Assembly: GCA_043769275.1 (NCBI GenBank)
Contig: JAYVJM010000007.1
Span: 1 to 56,001, forward strand
Length of the DNA stretch: 56,001 nucleotides
DNA from: JAYVJM01 sp043769275
GTDB lineage: Bacteria; Pseudomonadota; Gammaproteobacteria; Pseudomonadales; UBA7239
Direction of reading: 5' to 3'
Positions 1 to 7,767 of the stretch are shown piece after piece. The position numbers and the translations under genes are program-made. The notes under the pieces were generated by a model. The model did not search any database, was not told the origin of the DNA, and saw nothing but the letters and a program-made list of their open reading frames with translations. Numbering within the stretch: position 1 is the stretch's first letter; the number at the start of each line of letters is the position of its first letter.

Positions 1-2
1 AT

Positions 3-24
3 AAAAGGCCAAAAGCCGCCTTTT
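3..24. terminator. Possible bidirectional terminator hairpin
   Basis: AAAAGGC at 3-9 is the exact inverse of GCCTTTT at 18-24, with an 8-base loop. Both outer arms are A/T runs, so either strand ends in a short U tract. It lies beyond the folK end of the minus-strand tsaD-folB-folK operon and could end that transcript or a gene left of the window. The rest of 25-135 shows no gene I can support. Confidence 0.35.
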
Positions 25-135
25 ACCCACAACCCCACCGCCTCAACAATAGTAACAACACACCAAACGCTGTAGCTAGATTAGGCGTGTTCATAATTCA
101 GACGATAACGTTGGCAGTTGCCTGAAGGTTTGGTG

Positions 136-228
136 TCAAGAATTGACAGCACATGTCAGTTTGCCTTTTTTCGCCAACTGCGCCCGCTTGTGTTTTTGTA
201 AAGAGATAACGGTTTTGCTGTCGCTCAT
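136..228 (-). CDS. Possible 30-residue basic ORF coupled to folK
   Basis: A short reading frame starts with ATG at 228-226, overlapping the folK stop codon as ATGA, an arrangement typical of translational coupling. The 30-residue product begins MSDSKTVISL, is Lys/Arg-rich and ends CAVNS. Its N-terminus loosely resembles small basic gammaproteobacterial hypotheticals that carry a downstream zinc motif, but no such motif follows. It may be a remnant of a longer gene or chance coding. The ATGA junction is the only positive evidence. Confidence 0.2.
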   Translation of the reverse strand: MSDSKTVISLQKHKRAQLAKKGKLTCAVNS

Positions 229-746
229 CGCGTTAGCGCCTCGCCCAATACACCATCGCGCCAAACAAAAGCCACAGGCCACAAAGTGTGCTGGGTTTTG
301 TCGCACGCCGCTTGCCACAATTGCGCATAACGCTCGCGCAATACAGGGTGCTGATGCTGTGGAACAAGCTCTGCCAGTGGCCGCAGCACAAACGCATGTT
401 GAAGCAGATCAGGGTGCGGCAGCATGATGCAGTCCAGCTCGCCACAGAGCTCACCGTAGAGCAGAATATCAATATCCAGCGCACAGATATGCGCCTGTGT
501 TTGCTCGCGCACGCGGCCATTGTCATGTTCAATGGCGCGCAGCACGGCACGCAAATCCAGCACAGTCAGCAAGCACTCAAAACCAACCACTAGATTCAAA
601 AAGTGTTCGCCATCATGCCCTACCGCCTCACTTTCGTAGACGGGGGAAATCGCCAGCGTACCAAAGCGAGCTTCCAGAGCATCCAGCGCACAACAAATGC
701 GCTGTTCGCGCTGGCTGTTACTACCAAGGCTCACATACACCTGCAC
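225..746 (-). CDS. folK: 2-amino-4-hydroxy-6-hydroxymethyldihydropteridine pyrophosphokinase (HPPK)
   Basis: HPPK transfers pyrophosphate from ATP to 6-hydroxymethyl-dihydropterin in cytosolic folate synthesis. The family N-terminus VYVSLGSN, the Mg-binding Asp pair in LDIDILL (Asp91 and Asp93 from the chosen start) and the HPDLLQHAFVLRPL block are all present. The frame is open back to an ATG at 785, inside folB. I prefer GTG at 746 because it puts the GSN motif at residue 8 as in other HPPKs and lies two bases past the folB TGA. That gives 173 residues, near the usual 160-170. It is the last recognisable gene of the tsaD-folB-folK operon and directly follows the pathway's preceding enzyme, FolB. 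Confidence 0.93.
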   Translation of the reverse strand: MQVYVSLGSNSQREQRICCALDALEARFGTLAISPVYESEAVGHDGEHFLNLVVGFECLLTVLDLRAVLRAIEHDNGRVREQTQAHICALDIDILLYGELCGELDCIMLPHPDLLQHAFVLRPLAELVPQHQHPVLRERYAQLWQAACDKTQHTLWPVAFVWRDGVLGEALTR

Positions 747-748
747 GC

Positions 749-1138
749 TCAAAGTCTCGCGCCTCTGGCTGCCAAAACTCCACACGCGCGGTGGCCGCGC
801 TCAATGAGCAAACCCACATCCTGCGCGCACGGCAAGGCGTAAGGTTTGCTTATGCGCAAGCGCAACCACGGCACGGCGAACTCCGTTAAAACCAGCGTGG
901 CGAGTGCTTCCGCCAACCGTTCCAGTAAATAAAAATCACTGGCCGCAACAAATGCAATCACACGATCCGATAGCGTTTTGTAATCCAGCACGTGTGCGAT
1001 ATCGTCGCTTTGTGCCGCAGCCTGTATGTCAAACGCCATATCCAGATCAAGGCTGACCGTCTGTTTGACTTCGCGTTCCCAGTCAAAAATACCGATGCGT
1101 GTTTCGATGCGTAGATCGCGGATATAAACGATATCCAT
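749..1138 (-). CDS. folB: Dihydroneopterin aldolase
   Basis: FolB cleaves 7,8-dihydroneopterin to 6-hydroxymethyl-dihydropterin and glycolaldehyde, giving the substrate of the adjacent FolK. The 129-residue protein has the family start MDIVYIRDLRIETRIGIFDWE, in which Glu21 matches the conserved substrate-binding glutamate. The catalytic lysine is Lys98 in ISKPYALP, and the LDYKTL segment near residue 51 is typical. It begins 18 bases after tsaD and ends two bases before the folK GTG, so the three genes are probably cotranscribed. Nothing unusual was seen. Confidence 0.95.
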   Translation of the reverse strand: MDIVYIRDLRIETRIGIFDWEREVKQTVSLDLDMAFDIQAAAQSDDIAHVLDYKTLSDRVIAFVAASDFYLLERLAEALATLVLTEFAVPWLRLRISKPYALPCAQDVGLLIERGHRACGVLAARGARL

Positions 1139-1156
1139 CTGAACCCCTAGGTTTTT

Positions 1157-2182
1157 TCAAAGCGGGGGCAAAGTATCCATTGCCCAGCGCGGAAAAGCAT
1201 CAATAGCCATGTCCTGCTGCTGACCCGCCAACAGACGCTGGCAGCCTGCGTAGGCAATCATGGCGCCGTTATCGGTACAAAAGGCGGGGCGCGCATAAAA
1301 CACCTCTGCCGCTCCAGCCAACGCGGCTTGCAATTTTTCACGCAAGCGACGGTTTGCACTGACGCCGCCCGCGATCACTAAACGCTGCAAACCTGTTTGG
1401 CGCAATGCGCGCTGGCATTTAATCAGCAAGGTATCTACCACCGCTTCCTCGAACGCCCGCGCAATATCGGCGCAGGTTTGTGGGCAGGGTAACGGCGAAT
1501 CGCCGCGCTCGCGCTGGATAGTCGTCATAGCAAAGGTTTTGAGACCACTGAAACTGAAATCAAGCCCTGGCCGCTCCGTCATCGGGCGCGGAAAAACAAA
1601 ACGCCCCGCCACGCCGCTTTCGGCCAATTTGGCAATTTGCGGGCCGCCTGGGTAATCCAAGTCAAGCAATTTAGCGGTTTTGTCAAAGGCTTCACCGGCG
1701 GCATCATCCAGCGATTCCCCTAGCAGCTTGTACTGCCCGATTCCCTCAACCGCAATCAACTGCGTGTGGCCACCCGATACCAGCAGCGCGACAAAAGGAA
1801 AAGCCGGTGCCGGATTTTCCAGCATCGGCACCAGCAAATGCCCTTCCATATGGTGCACACCAATGGCGGGCTTTCCCAATGCCCACGCAAGGCTGCGGCC
1901 GAAGGTAGCGCCCACTAACAGCGCGCCGAGCAAGCCAGGCCCTGCAGTATATGCAATGCCATCAAGCGCGGTTTTGTCGCACTGGGCTTGCGCCAGCACC
2001 TGCTCTACTAACGGCAACACACGACGCACATGGTCGCGTGAAGCCAGCTCCGGCACCACCCCGCCATACTCGCTGTGCAGTGCCACTTGGCTGTGCAGCG
2101 CCTCGGCCAGCAGGCCGCGCTCGCTGTCGTAAAGGGCAACACCGGTTTCATCGCAGGAGGTTTCTAAACCGAGTACAAGCAT
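1157..2182 (-). CDS. tsaD: tRNA N6-adenosine threonylcarbamoyltransferase TsaD
   Basis: TsaD, with TsaB and TsaE, transfers the threonylcarbamoyl group onto A37 of ANN-decoding tRNAs (t6A). I start at ATG 2182 because it gives MLVLGLETSCDETG, the family N-terminus. The open frame reaches 2272, but the extra 30 residues are not family-like. The 341-residue length fits. The Fe/Zn ligands His111 and His115 are in HHMEGH, and VSGGHTQL and GGVSANRRLR are the ASKHA nucleotide-binding segments. In many gammaproteobacteria tsaD diverges from rpsU-dnaG-rpoD; here its divergent neighbour is a broken amidohydrolase, so the locus has been rearranged. Confidence 0.97.
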   Translation of the reverse strand: MLVLGLETSCDETGVALYDSERGLLAEALHSQVALHSEYGGVVPELASRDHVRRVLPLVEQVLAQAQCDKTALDGIAYTAGPGLLGALLVGATFGRSLAWALGKPAIGVHHMEGHLLVPMLENPAPAFPFVALLVSGGHTQLIAVEGIGQYKLLGESLDDAAGEAFDKTAKLLDLDYPGGPQIAKLAESGVAGRFVFPRPMTERPGLDFSFSGLKTFAMTTIQRERGDSPLPCPQTCADIARAFEEAVVDTLLIKCQRALRQTGLQRLVIAGGVSANRRLREKLQAALAGAAEVFYARPAFCTDNGAMIAYAGCQRLLAGQQQDMAIDAFPRWAMDTLPPL

Positions 2183-2259
2183 GCTGTTCTTCATCAATAT
2201 CGGAAAATGGATCGAGGTTGCGGCCAAGTGAACTATAAACAGCACATGCCGTCCAAATT

Positions 2260-2275
2260 CTATTGTAAGCAATAG
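2260..2275. promoter_or_regulatory. Small palindrome in the tsaD / pseudogene divergent region
   Basis: CTATTG and CAATAG are exact inverse arms separated by TAAG, within the 107-base gap between divergent tsaD and the amidohydrolase remnant. It sits 15 bases before the remnant's ATG. It could be an old operator for that gene; no regulator site is recognised. Confidence 0.2.
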
Positions 2276-2289
2276 ATGCTCGCCTAAAA

Positions 2290-2668
2290 ATGAAAACGCT
2301 CTTAATCAGCGCCCATGTTTTTAATGGCAAAGACCACGATATTCGCCGCAGTCAGTTCATTTTGATTAACCAAAACATCATTGAATAAATGGGCGACATG
2401 AGCGGCGCGCCGAGTGACCTCGGATGTCAGATCATCGACCTCAAAGGTCAGTATGTCATGCCCGGGCTGATTGATGCACACGTCCACGTCATGGCCGCCC
2501 AAGTGAATCTGCAAGATGAGGCGCTGCCAGACAGTTACGCGCATATCCGAGCTGCACGTATCCGAGCCGCACGCACGATGGAGAGCATGTTACAGCGCGG
2601 CTTTACGTCTATCAGGGATGCGGGGGGGTACCGATTTCGGCCTAAAAATGGCGCACAACAGAAAATAA
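2290..2668 (+). pseudogene. Decayed amidohydrolase (imidazolonepropionase-like) N-terminal remnant
   Basis: From ATG 2290 the frame reads MKTLLISAHVFNG..., then hits an in-frame TAA at 2386-2388. It continues in the same frame through VMPGLIDAHVHV, the metal-binding HxH strand of the amidohydrolase superfamily, to RGFTSIRDAGG. At a 7-G run (2622-2628) the family sequence moves by one base: the next frame gives GTDFGLKMAHNRK and then TAA at 2666-2668. So there is one nonsense codon, one likely single-G insertion and a second stop, and the remaining roughly 300 residues of such enzymes are absent. Members hydrolyse cyclic amides or dipeptides; this copy cannot be functional. Confidence 0.85.
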
Positions 2669-2794
2669 TGCTGCTGCTTCCGTCTTGCCGTTACCCTTTT
2701 TGATATGCAACAACACGCGTTTTTTAAGGTCTTGACTGTAGCTCATGCAATTAATGTATGCCTGTCTTGTTGTTTGTGCGATTAGCTATAGATA

Positions 2795-3238
2795 TTATTT
2801 TGGTGGGCATTCGCTGGCTATATAGTTTTTTAGCTCTTTTGTTTTTGCGTATTTCTCTTCAGGGCTCATTATGAAGTTGCTGCCATCTTTATTTTTCATT
2901 CGCACACGTGCTCGCTCGTTGAGGGTTTGGAGCTGCGACTGAGCTTTCTTGCATTCTCTATCTTGGGCGGCCGCAAGTTTTTTCTCTGTTGTTTTGATCT
3001 TTTCTATTTCACTTTCATCTTTTCGGCTTTCGTCTGCTTTAGCATTGGCTTTGCTTGGGTCATAAATGCTTGAGCTGCCCGCATGAGTGCTGACGGTTTT
3101 GGTGGCGCGATCTTTGGGTTGCTCTAGGGTGAAGTGGGTTGCCCCTTTATCGTCGACCCATTTGTAGTAGTTTTTTGCAGAAACATTAACGGCAGTAAAT
3201 AAGGCTAAAAGGCAAATAGTTAATGTTATTTTCTTCAT
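2795..3238 (-). CDS. DUF4124-domain secreted protein
   Basis: The 147-residue protein has a clear signal peptide (MKKITLTICLLALFTAVNVSA). The DUF4124 motif YYKWVDDKGATHFT follows at about residues 24-37. The middle and C-terminal parts are Lys/Glu-rich and probably helical, with two cysteines that could pair (in ECKK and ECPP). DUF4124 proteins are periplasmic or envelope proteins of unknown role common in gammaproteobacteria. It is alone on its strand, between a pseudogene and the divergent wrbA-like gene. A TATAAT-like hexamer lies upstream at 3276-3281 on the minus strand. No function can be assigned. Confidence 0.85.
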   Translation of the reverse strand: MKKITLTICLLALFTAVNVSAKNYYKWVDDKGATHFTLEQPKDRATKTVSTHAGSSSIYDPSKANAKADESRKDESEIEKIKTTEKKLAAAQDRECKKAQSQLQTLNERARVRMKNKDGSNFIMSPEEKYAKTKELKNYIASECPPK

Positions 3239-3390
3239 GATTTGCTCCTGCGGTTAGCGGTGATAATAGCTACTGATTATAGAGTAAACGCCCATATTTG
3301 AAGTGGATGGATAAAAGTGAGAAAACATGTGCCTTTTTCTCAGTCAGGTCACGTTATTATGCCGGTGCTTTTAGTTGAGGAGCCAAAGCG

Positions 3391-3996
3391 ATGACGACAA
3401 AAAATACTCCGTATATTTTGATTCTCTACTACAGCCGTTACGGCTCAGTGGCGGCGATGGCACAGCAAATTGCACGTGGTGTTGCTCAGGTAAAAGGTAT
3501 GGAGGCACGCGTGCGCACGGTGCCGCCAGTATCGGCAGATTGCGAGGCGACGGCACCGACTGTGCCGGATAACGGCGCGGTTTACTGCACGTTAGACGAT
3601 TTAAGCCATTGTGCGGGTCTTGCGCTTGGCAGTCCTACACGCTTTGGCAACATGGCCGCGCCGATGAAATTTTTTCTGGACGGTACATCTGGCCTATGGG
3701 CATCAGGCGCACTTATTGACAAGCCCGCTGTGGCATTTACCGCGACTTCGTCACTGCATGGCGGTCAGGAGAGCACTTTGTTGAGCATGCTGCTGCCTCT
3801 ATTGCATCATGGCATGGTGGTTGCCGGTATCCCCTACAGCGAACAGGCGCTGCACGATACTGCTACGGGCGGCACACCTTATGGTGCGTCACACTGGGCG
3901 CACTCCACGCACAAAGACTTAAGCGCAGATGAAGTTACACTGTGCCAAAGTCTTGGGAAACGTGTCGCGAGGCTGTCATTGCAGGTGCTCGTGTAA
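3391..3996 (+). CDS. wrbA: WrbA-like NAD(P)H:quinone oxidoreductase (flavodoxin fold)
   Basis: WrbA-type flavoproteins reduce quinones by two electrons using NAD(P)H and FMN in the cytosol. The FMN phosphate loop is YYSRYGSVAAMAQQIA near residues 13-28. GSPTRFGNMAAPMKFFLDGT and TSSLHGGQESTLLSML are the two other conserved FMN-side loops. The length of 201 residues is normal. A GAGGAG ribosome site lies 8 bases before ATG 3391. It is followed by a DUF2069 gene, a pairing common in Pseudomonas-type genomes, so the two are probably cotranscribed. Confidence 0.9.
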   Translation: MTTKNTPYILILYYSRYGSVAAMAQQIARGVAQVKGMEARVRTVPPVSADCEATAPTVPDNGAVYCTLDDLSHCAGLALGSPTRFGNMAAPMKFFLDGTSGLWASGALIDKPAVAFTATSSLHGGQESTLLSMLLPLLHHGMVVAGIPYSEQALHDTATGGTPYGASHWAHSTHKDLSADEVTLCQSLGKRVARLSLQVLV

Positions 3997-4042
3997 CTGA
4001 ACTAAGCAAAATAGCAAAATAAATAACAGAGGATAAAAAAGC

Positions 4043-4390
4043 ATGAGCAAATCAAAACGCGCTGTGTGGGCTTGGCGCGTGACGCTGTTGCTTTACCTAG
4101 GCCTGATAACAGGGCTTTCGCTGGATCATCTTCTTATGCGCGATGATTGGCATTGGGTTTTGTGGCTAACGCAAACGCTGCCGTTATTGCTTGTGCTGCC
4201 CGGGCTTGTTAAAAAGCAAGCCCGCAGTGGCATCTGGCTATGTTTTATGCTGATGTTCTATTTTTTGTTACTGGTAGATGACTTTTTCACAGGAAAAAGC
4301 CGTGCTGTTTATGCAGCCTTGCTGTTCATTACCGTTGGATTATTTGTGGCTTCCATGTTGTTTGCTCGTTGGCAAGTGCGTGGTGTTTAG
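4043..4390 (+). CDS. DUF2069 inner-membrane protein
   Basis: This 115-residue, very hydrophobic protein has about four predicted membrane helices: near residues 9-26, 33-51, 62-80 and 90-108. The short family DUF2069 is known almost only from its position next to wrbA-like genes, as here. No catalytic residues can be identified and the role is unknown. AGAGGA lies 9 bases before the start. The gene begins 46 bases after wrbA and is followed 31 bases later by sppA, so a three-gene transcript is possible. Confidence 0.82.
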   Translation: MSKSKRAVWAWRVTLLLYLGLITGLSLDHLLMRDDWHWVLWLTQTLPLLLVLPGLVKKQARSGIWLCFMLMFYFLLLVDDFFTGKSRAVYAALLFITVGLFVASMLFARWQVRGV

Positions 4391-4421
4391 CGTGTTTTTT
4401 TCTCGTTGAAGATTAAATCTT

Positions 4422-6245
4422 ATGAAACGTTTTTTTTTCCTATTTTGGCAGGTGCTGACGTACCTACGTGGTGTTTTTGCCAATCTGCTAACGCTACTCA
4501 TCGTTGTTTTTTTACTTTATGGGATTCTTGGTCATGAAGATGAGATTACTATCCCGAAAGAGGCTGTGCTGTACGTTGATCCAGAAATGATCGTCGAGCA
4601 GCGCAGTAGTTTTGTTAACCCGCTTGAGCGTTTCACCTCTGGAATGCCCAGCGAAACGGTGTTACGCGAATTGATTTCAGCGATTCAAAGTGCTGCAAAT
4701 GACGATCATATTAAAGCGATGGTCATCAATATCGACAAGTTAGGCGGCAATGATCTGGCCAAACTAGACAGCGTTGCACAAGCTATCTCGACCTTTAAAA
4801 AAAGTAAAAAACCGGTCATTGCCATAGGGGATAATTTCAGCCAAGGCCAGTATTTTATTGCAAGCCAAGCCGACAAGATTTATCTCAACCCGATGGGTAG
4901 TGTACACATTTCTGGATTTTCAGCTTATCAAAACTACGCAAAAGAGTTATTGGATAAGCTGGCTATTAAGGTGCATATATTTCGAGCAGGCGAATTTAAA
5001 TCATTTATTGAGCCTTTTGTGCGCAATGATATGTCTGTTGCCGCGCGTGAAAACCTGCAACAGTGGATGGATCAGCAGTGGGCGCATTACGCAAAAACTG
5101 TAGAGAAAAACCGAAAACTCCCAGTAGGCGCTGTAAACAACTACGTGAGTACACAAAATACGCTACTGGCTAAACATGCCAATAATGCTGCGGCAATGGC
5201 AAAAACCTATGGCCTAGTTGATGGTCTTGCTACGCGCGTAGAAGCTAAAGCGCTGGTTGATGCCTTGGTCGCTAAAGCACCGGCCGCAATGGTGGATATT
5301 GATCTTTACTCCCAGCATCTTGAGAACAAGAAAAGCACCTTTAGCATCTTGAAGGATAGACAGCGTATCGCAGTTATTTACGCAGCTGGCGACATTGTAG
5401 AGGGCGACCAGCCTGCCGGTGGAGTCGCCAGTTCAGAAGTCCTTATTGGGCAAATACATTCAGTCAATAAAGATGAACAGGTTGCGGCTGTTGTGTTACG
5501 CATTGACAGCCCAGGTGGCAGCGCATTTGCTTCTGAGCTCATTCGCACGGAACTGGTGGCTCTGCAAGCATCAGGCAAGCCTTTAGTGGTTTCTATGGGC
5601 GGCGTTGCGGCTTCTGGTGGCTACTGGATCGCCGCCAGCGCGGATGAAATTTGGGCGCAGCCGAGCACCATCACAGGCTCTATAGGCGTATTCGGCATTA
5701 TTCCAACCCTAGAAAAAACCCTCTCGAATCTAGGTGTGCACAGTGATGGCTACAGCACAGTTGCACCGAATGACTCCGTGCAGCTTGACCGCCCACTAAG
5801 CCCAATGGCCGCGCAGGTGATGCAACAAGGCGTCGATTTTACCTATGCGGAATTTTTGCGCGTCGTGTCTGCAGGGCGTAAAAGTACGCCCGCTGAAATT
5901 AACCGCATTGCACAGGGTCGCGTATGGACGGGCACGCAAGCACATGCGCTGCATCTTGTTGATCGATTAGGTGATTTGGATGCTGCCATTCTTTCAGCCG
6001 CACACCTGGCCAAGCTCACGGATTATAAAGTTGACTATATAGAGCCGACCATGAGCCAGTGGGAAATACTTTTACAAGGCTTCACGACGCAAACCCAACT
6101 CGGGCTTAAAAAGTTTTTGGGTAGCCAGCTTACTCAAATTATGAGTGCTCTAGCACCGCTCCCTGTACTTTCACACATACAAAGTATGAATGACCCCAAC
6201 CATGTTTATGTGCGCTGTTGGGAGTGCAGTGCGCCACTGCGCTAG
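4422..6245 (+). CDS. sppA: Signal peptide peptidase SppA (67K type)
   Basis: SppA is an inner-membrane serine protease that degrades signal peptides left after secretion. The 607-residue protein is the double-length type (E. coli 618). An N-terminal membrane anchor lies at about residues 17-36, followed by two S49 repeats. The dyad is visible: Lys193 in AGEFKSFIEPF of the first half and Ser398 in GGVAASGGYW of the second, as in E. coli SppA. DSPGGSAFASEL near 362-373 is the conserved oxyanion loop. The C-terminal NDPNHVYVRCWEC tail appears typical of the family. It precedes an AmiD-like envelope gene by about 70 bases. Confidence 0.95.
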   Translation: MKRFFFLFWQVLTYLRGVFANLLTLLIVVFLLYGILGHEDEITIPKEAVLYVDPEMIVEQRSSFVNPLERFTSGMPSETVLRELISAIQSAANDDHIKAMVINIDKLGGNDLAKLDSVAQAISTFKKSKKPVIAIGDNFSQGQYFIASQADKIYLNPMGSVHISGFSAYQNYAKELLDKLAIKVHIFRAGEFKSFIEPFVRNDMSVAARENLQQWMDQQWAHYAKTVEKNRKLPVGAVNNYVSTQNTLLAKHANNAAAMAKTYGLVDGLATRVEAKALVDALVAKAPAAMVDIDLYSQHLENKKSTFSILKDRQRIAVIYAAGDIVEGDQPAGGVASSEVLIGQIHSVNKDEQVAAVVLRIDSPGGSAFASELIRTELVALQASGKPLVVSMGGVAASGGYWIAASADEIWAQPSTITGSIGVFGIIPTLEKTLSNLGVHSDGYSTVAPNDSVQLDRPLSPMAAQVMQQGVDFTYAEFLRVVSAGRKSTPAEINRIAQGRVWTGTQAHALHLVDRLGDLDAAILSAAHLAKLTDYKVDYIEPTMSQWEILLQGFTTQTQLGLKKFLGSQLTQIMSALAPLPVLSHIQSMNDPNHVYVRCWECSAPLR

Positions 6246-6316
6246 TTTACCAACAGGGAATTATTGTGATGAGTGATTGTCTACAGTTCTCCATTAGCCG
6301 AAACTTGGAGTTACTT

Positions 6317-7183
6317 ATGCAATTATTTGCATCTCTCAAGACCCTTTTGGGGACGATTTTTTTGCTGTCGACTTTTACCATATATGCTGGGCCCACTCAC
6401 TATTGGATCGATAATACGCACGTATCACCTAACCAAGATGCGCGCGTTAGGCTACTGGTGCTTGGCACAACGGAAACAAAAAGCACGCAAGAGGCTTTAG
6501 ATATATTTATGAATCCTAGCTTGGAAAGAAGCGTTCATTACTTAGTTTCAGATACGCCAGACCCTCAGCACGGTGATGTGGTTGCGGTTTATCCGCTTGT
6601 TCCAGAAGCTGAGTGCGCTTGGAGCAGCGGTGTTAGTTGCGCTGGCAGCAGAAGGAATGTCAACCCCAGTGCCATAGGTGTTTGGAGCCAGCACCAGAGT
6701 TTTGAGACTGGAACAGGTGCTTTAAAGAAAACGGCAAAACCATGGCCAGATGAGCAAGTCGCCGCCTTGGCGGAATTGGCTAACAACATTACCCAAGGAG
6801 CAAAAATCTCGCCTAGGTGGGTCTGGAGCTATTCTGAGGTTAAAGCAATGACGGATGGCTTTGCGCAGGTCATTCTTCCATGGGAGAAGCTGCATAAAGA
6901 ATATGGTATTGGTGCTTGGCCGAAGGAAGAAGACGTGCAACGCTACCAAGCTGAACAAGCAATAACGCGCACGGATACGACGGAAGGCATCAAAACACTT
7001 CAGCAAAAATTGCGCAAGTGGGGTTACACCGGTGTAACGGTCAATGGTGAGATGGATAAAATGACAAAAAATGCAATTATCGCCTTTCAGTTGCACTATC
7101 GGCAGAGCAATTTTGATGGTGTGCCAGACCCTGAAACAATAGCTATTCTGTATTCGCTGCTAGAACAACATCCAAACCAATAA
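6317..7183 (+). CDS. AmiD-like amidase-fold protein with peptidoglycan-binding domain, active site lost
   Basis: The start at ATG 6317 is set by GGAG six bases upstream and a signal peptide (residues 1-24, ending IYAG). The 288-residue protein follows E. coli AmiD: an Amidase_2 (N-acetylmuramoyl-L-alanine amidase) domain at about 35-205 and a PG_binding_1 domain at about 220-285. Landmarks include SVHYLVS, YPLVPEAECAW, ILPWEKL and GIGAWP. Yet the zinc and catalytic positions recalled from AmiD differ: the IHYT histidine is Gly50, the AHAD histidine is Tyr172, the DDPG aspartate segment reads DGFA, and the GIELEN glutamate is Trp123. It probably binds cell wall in the periplasm without cleaving it. 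It has no lipobox, unlike AmiD. Confidence 0.8.
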   Translation: MQLFASLKTLLGTIFLLSTFTIYAGPTHYWIDNTHVSPNQDARVRLLVLGTTETKSTQEALDIFMNPSLERSVHYLVSDTPDPQHGDVVAVYPLVPEAECAWSSGVSCAGSRRNVNPSAIGVWSQHQSFETGTGALKKTAKPWPDEQVAALAELANNITQGAKISPRWVWSYSEVKAMTDGFAQVILPWEKLHKEYGIGAWPKEEDVQRYQAEQAITRTDTTEGIKTLQQKLRKWGYTGVTVNGEMDKMTKNAIIAFQLHYRQSNFDGVPDPETIAILYSLLEQHPNQ

Positions 7184-7198
7184 GGGGTGGCACGGGCT

Positions 7199-7231
7199 CC
7201 TCTCTTGCTGCGATTGCCAGCACAAGAGAGG
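7199..7231. terminator. Stem-loop between convergent genes
   Basis: CCTCTCTTG (7199-7207) and CAAGAGAGG (7223-7231) are exact inverse arms, extended inward by CTG/CAG with a two-base bulge. It lies in the 63-base gap between the convergent amiD-like and nudJ genes. No U tract follows on either strand, so it may act as a transcript-end barrier rather than a classic intrinsic terminator. Confidence 0.4.
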
Positions 7232-7246
7232 AATGTCTGTTCGGCT

Positions 7247-7726
7247 CTAGCCAGAAGAAACAGCAGCATGGTTGCCGTGTCTATAAATGACTTCTAAGGG
7301 TAAATTTCGCCCAGCACGGTAATCATCAATTACCTGCAAAACCAGTGGGCTGCGCAACTCGCCCGCCTGCTGCTTTTCGCAGATAGTGGCGTAATCTAGC
7401 CATACCGCCGCATGTATGCCCTCATCCAAAGGCATGTTGAGCCGCTCAAGTGCCTGCCCAACGAATGCCACACGTAAATACGTAAAGCCGTTGCTGGGCG
7501 CAACATAACTGTAAAGCCCCAGCCAATAGCGCAACTCAACGCGCCACGCTGTTTCTTCTTGTGCCTCGCGTATGGCGGCATCTAATAGGCTTTCGCCTTC
7601 ATCCCAATGGCCGGCGGGCTGGTTATAGACCATTCGGCCTCGGTCTTTATCCCATTCATGCACCAGCAAAAACAGGCTGTTTTCTTCAACAACAGTAGCA
7701 ACGGTAACGTGTGGAACCCAGTTCAT
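7247..7726 (-). CDS. nudJ: NudJ-type Nudix phosphatase
   Basis: NudJ-type enzymes remove phosphate from nucleoside di- and triphosphates and from thiamin precursors such as HMP-PP. The 159-residue protein matches NudJ from the start (PHVTVATVVEE) through the Nudix box at 39-61 (G39, E45, R53, E54, E57, E58) to LRSPLVLQVIDDYRAG near the end. The box departs from consensus at one place: the Gly of REUxEExGU is Ala60. The metal-binding glutamates remain, so activity is likely. It is the last gene of the minus-strand group after cobQ, 41 bases downstream. In many bacteria nudJ sits beside mnmA; not here. Confidence 0.88.
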   Translation of the reverse strand: MNWVPHVTVATVVEENSLFLLVHEWDKDRGRMVYNQPAGHWDEGESLLDAAIREAQEETAWRVELRYWLGLYSYVAPSNGFTYLRVAFVGQALERLNMPLDEGIHAAVWLDYATICEKQQAGELRSPLVLQVIDDYRAGRNLPLEVIYRHGNHAAVSSG

Positions 7727-7767
7727 GCAGCCTCCTGTTGAGACTCAAAATTATTGAATTTGAGCCA

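Noticed and set aside
6722..7096. 124-codon antisense frame over the AmiD-like gene
   Set aside because: The plus strand has a signal peptide, ribosome site and two recognisable domains; the antisense frame has none.
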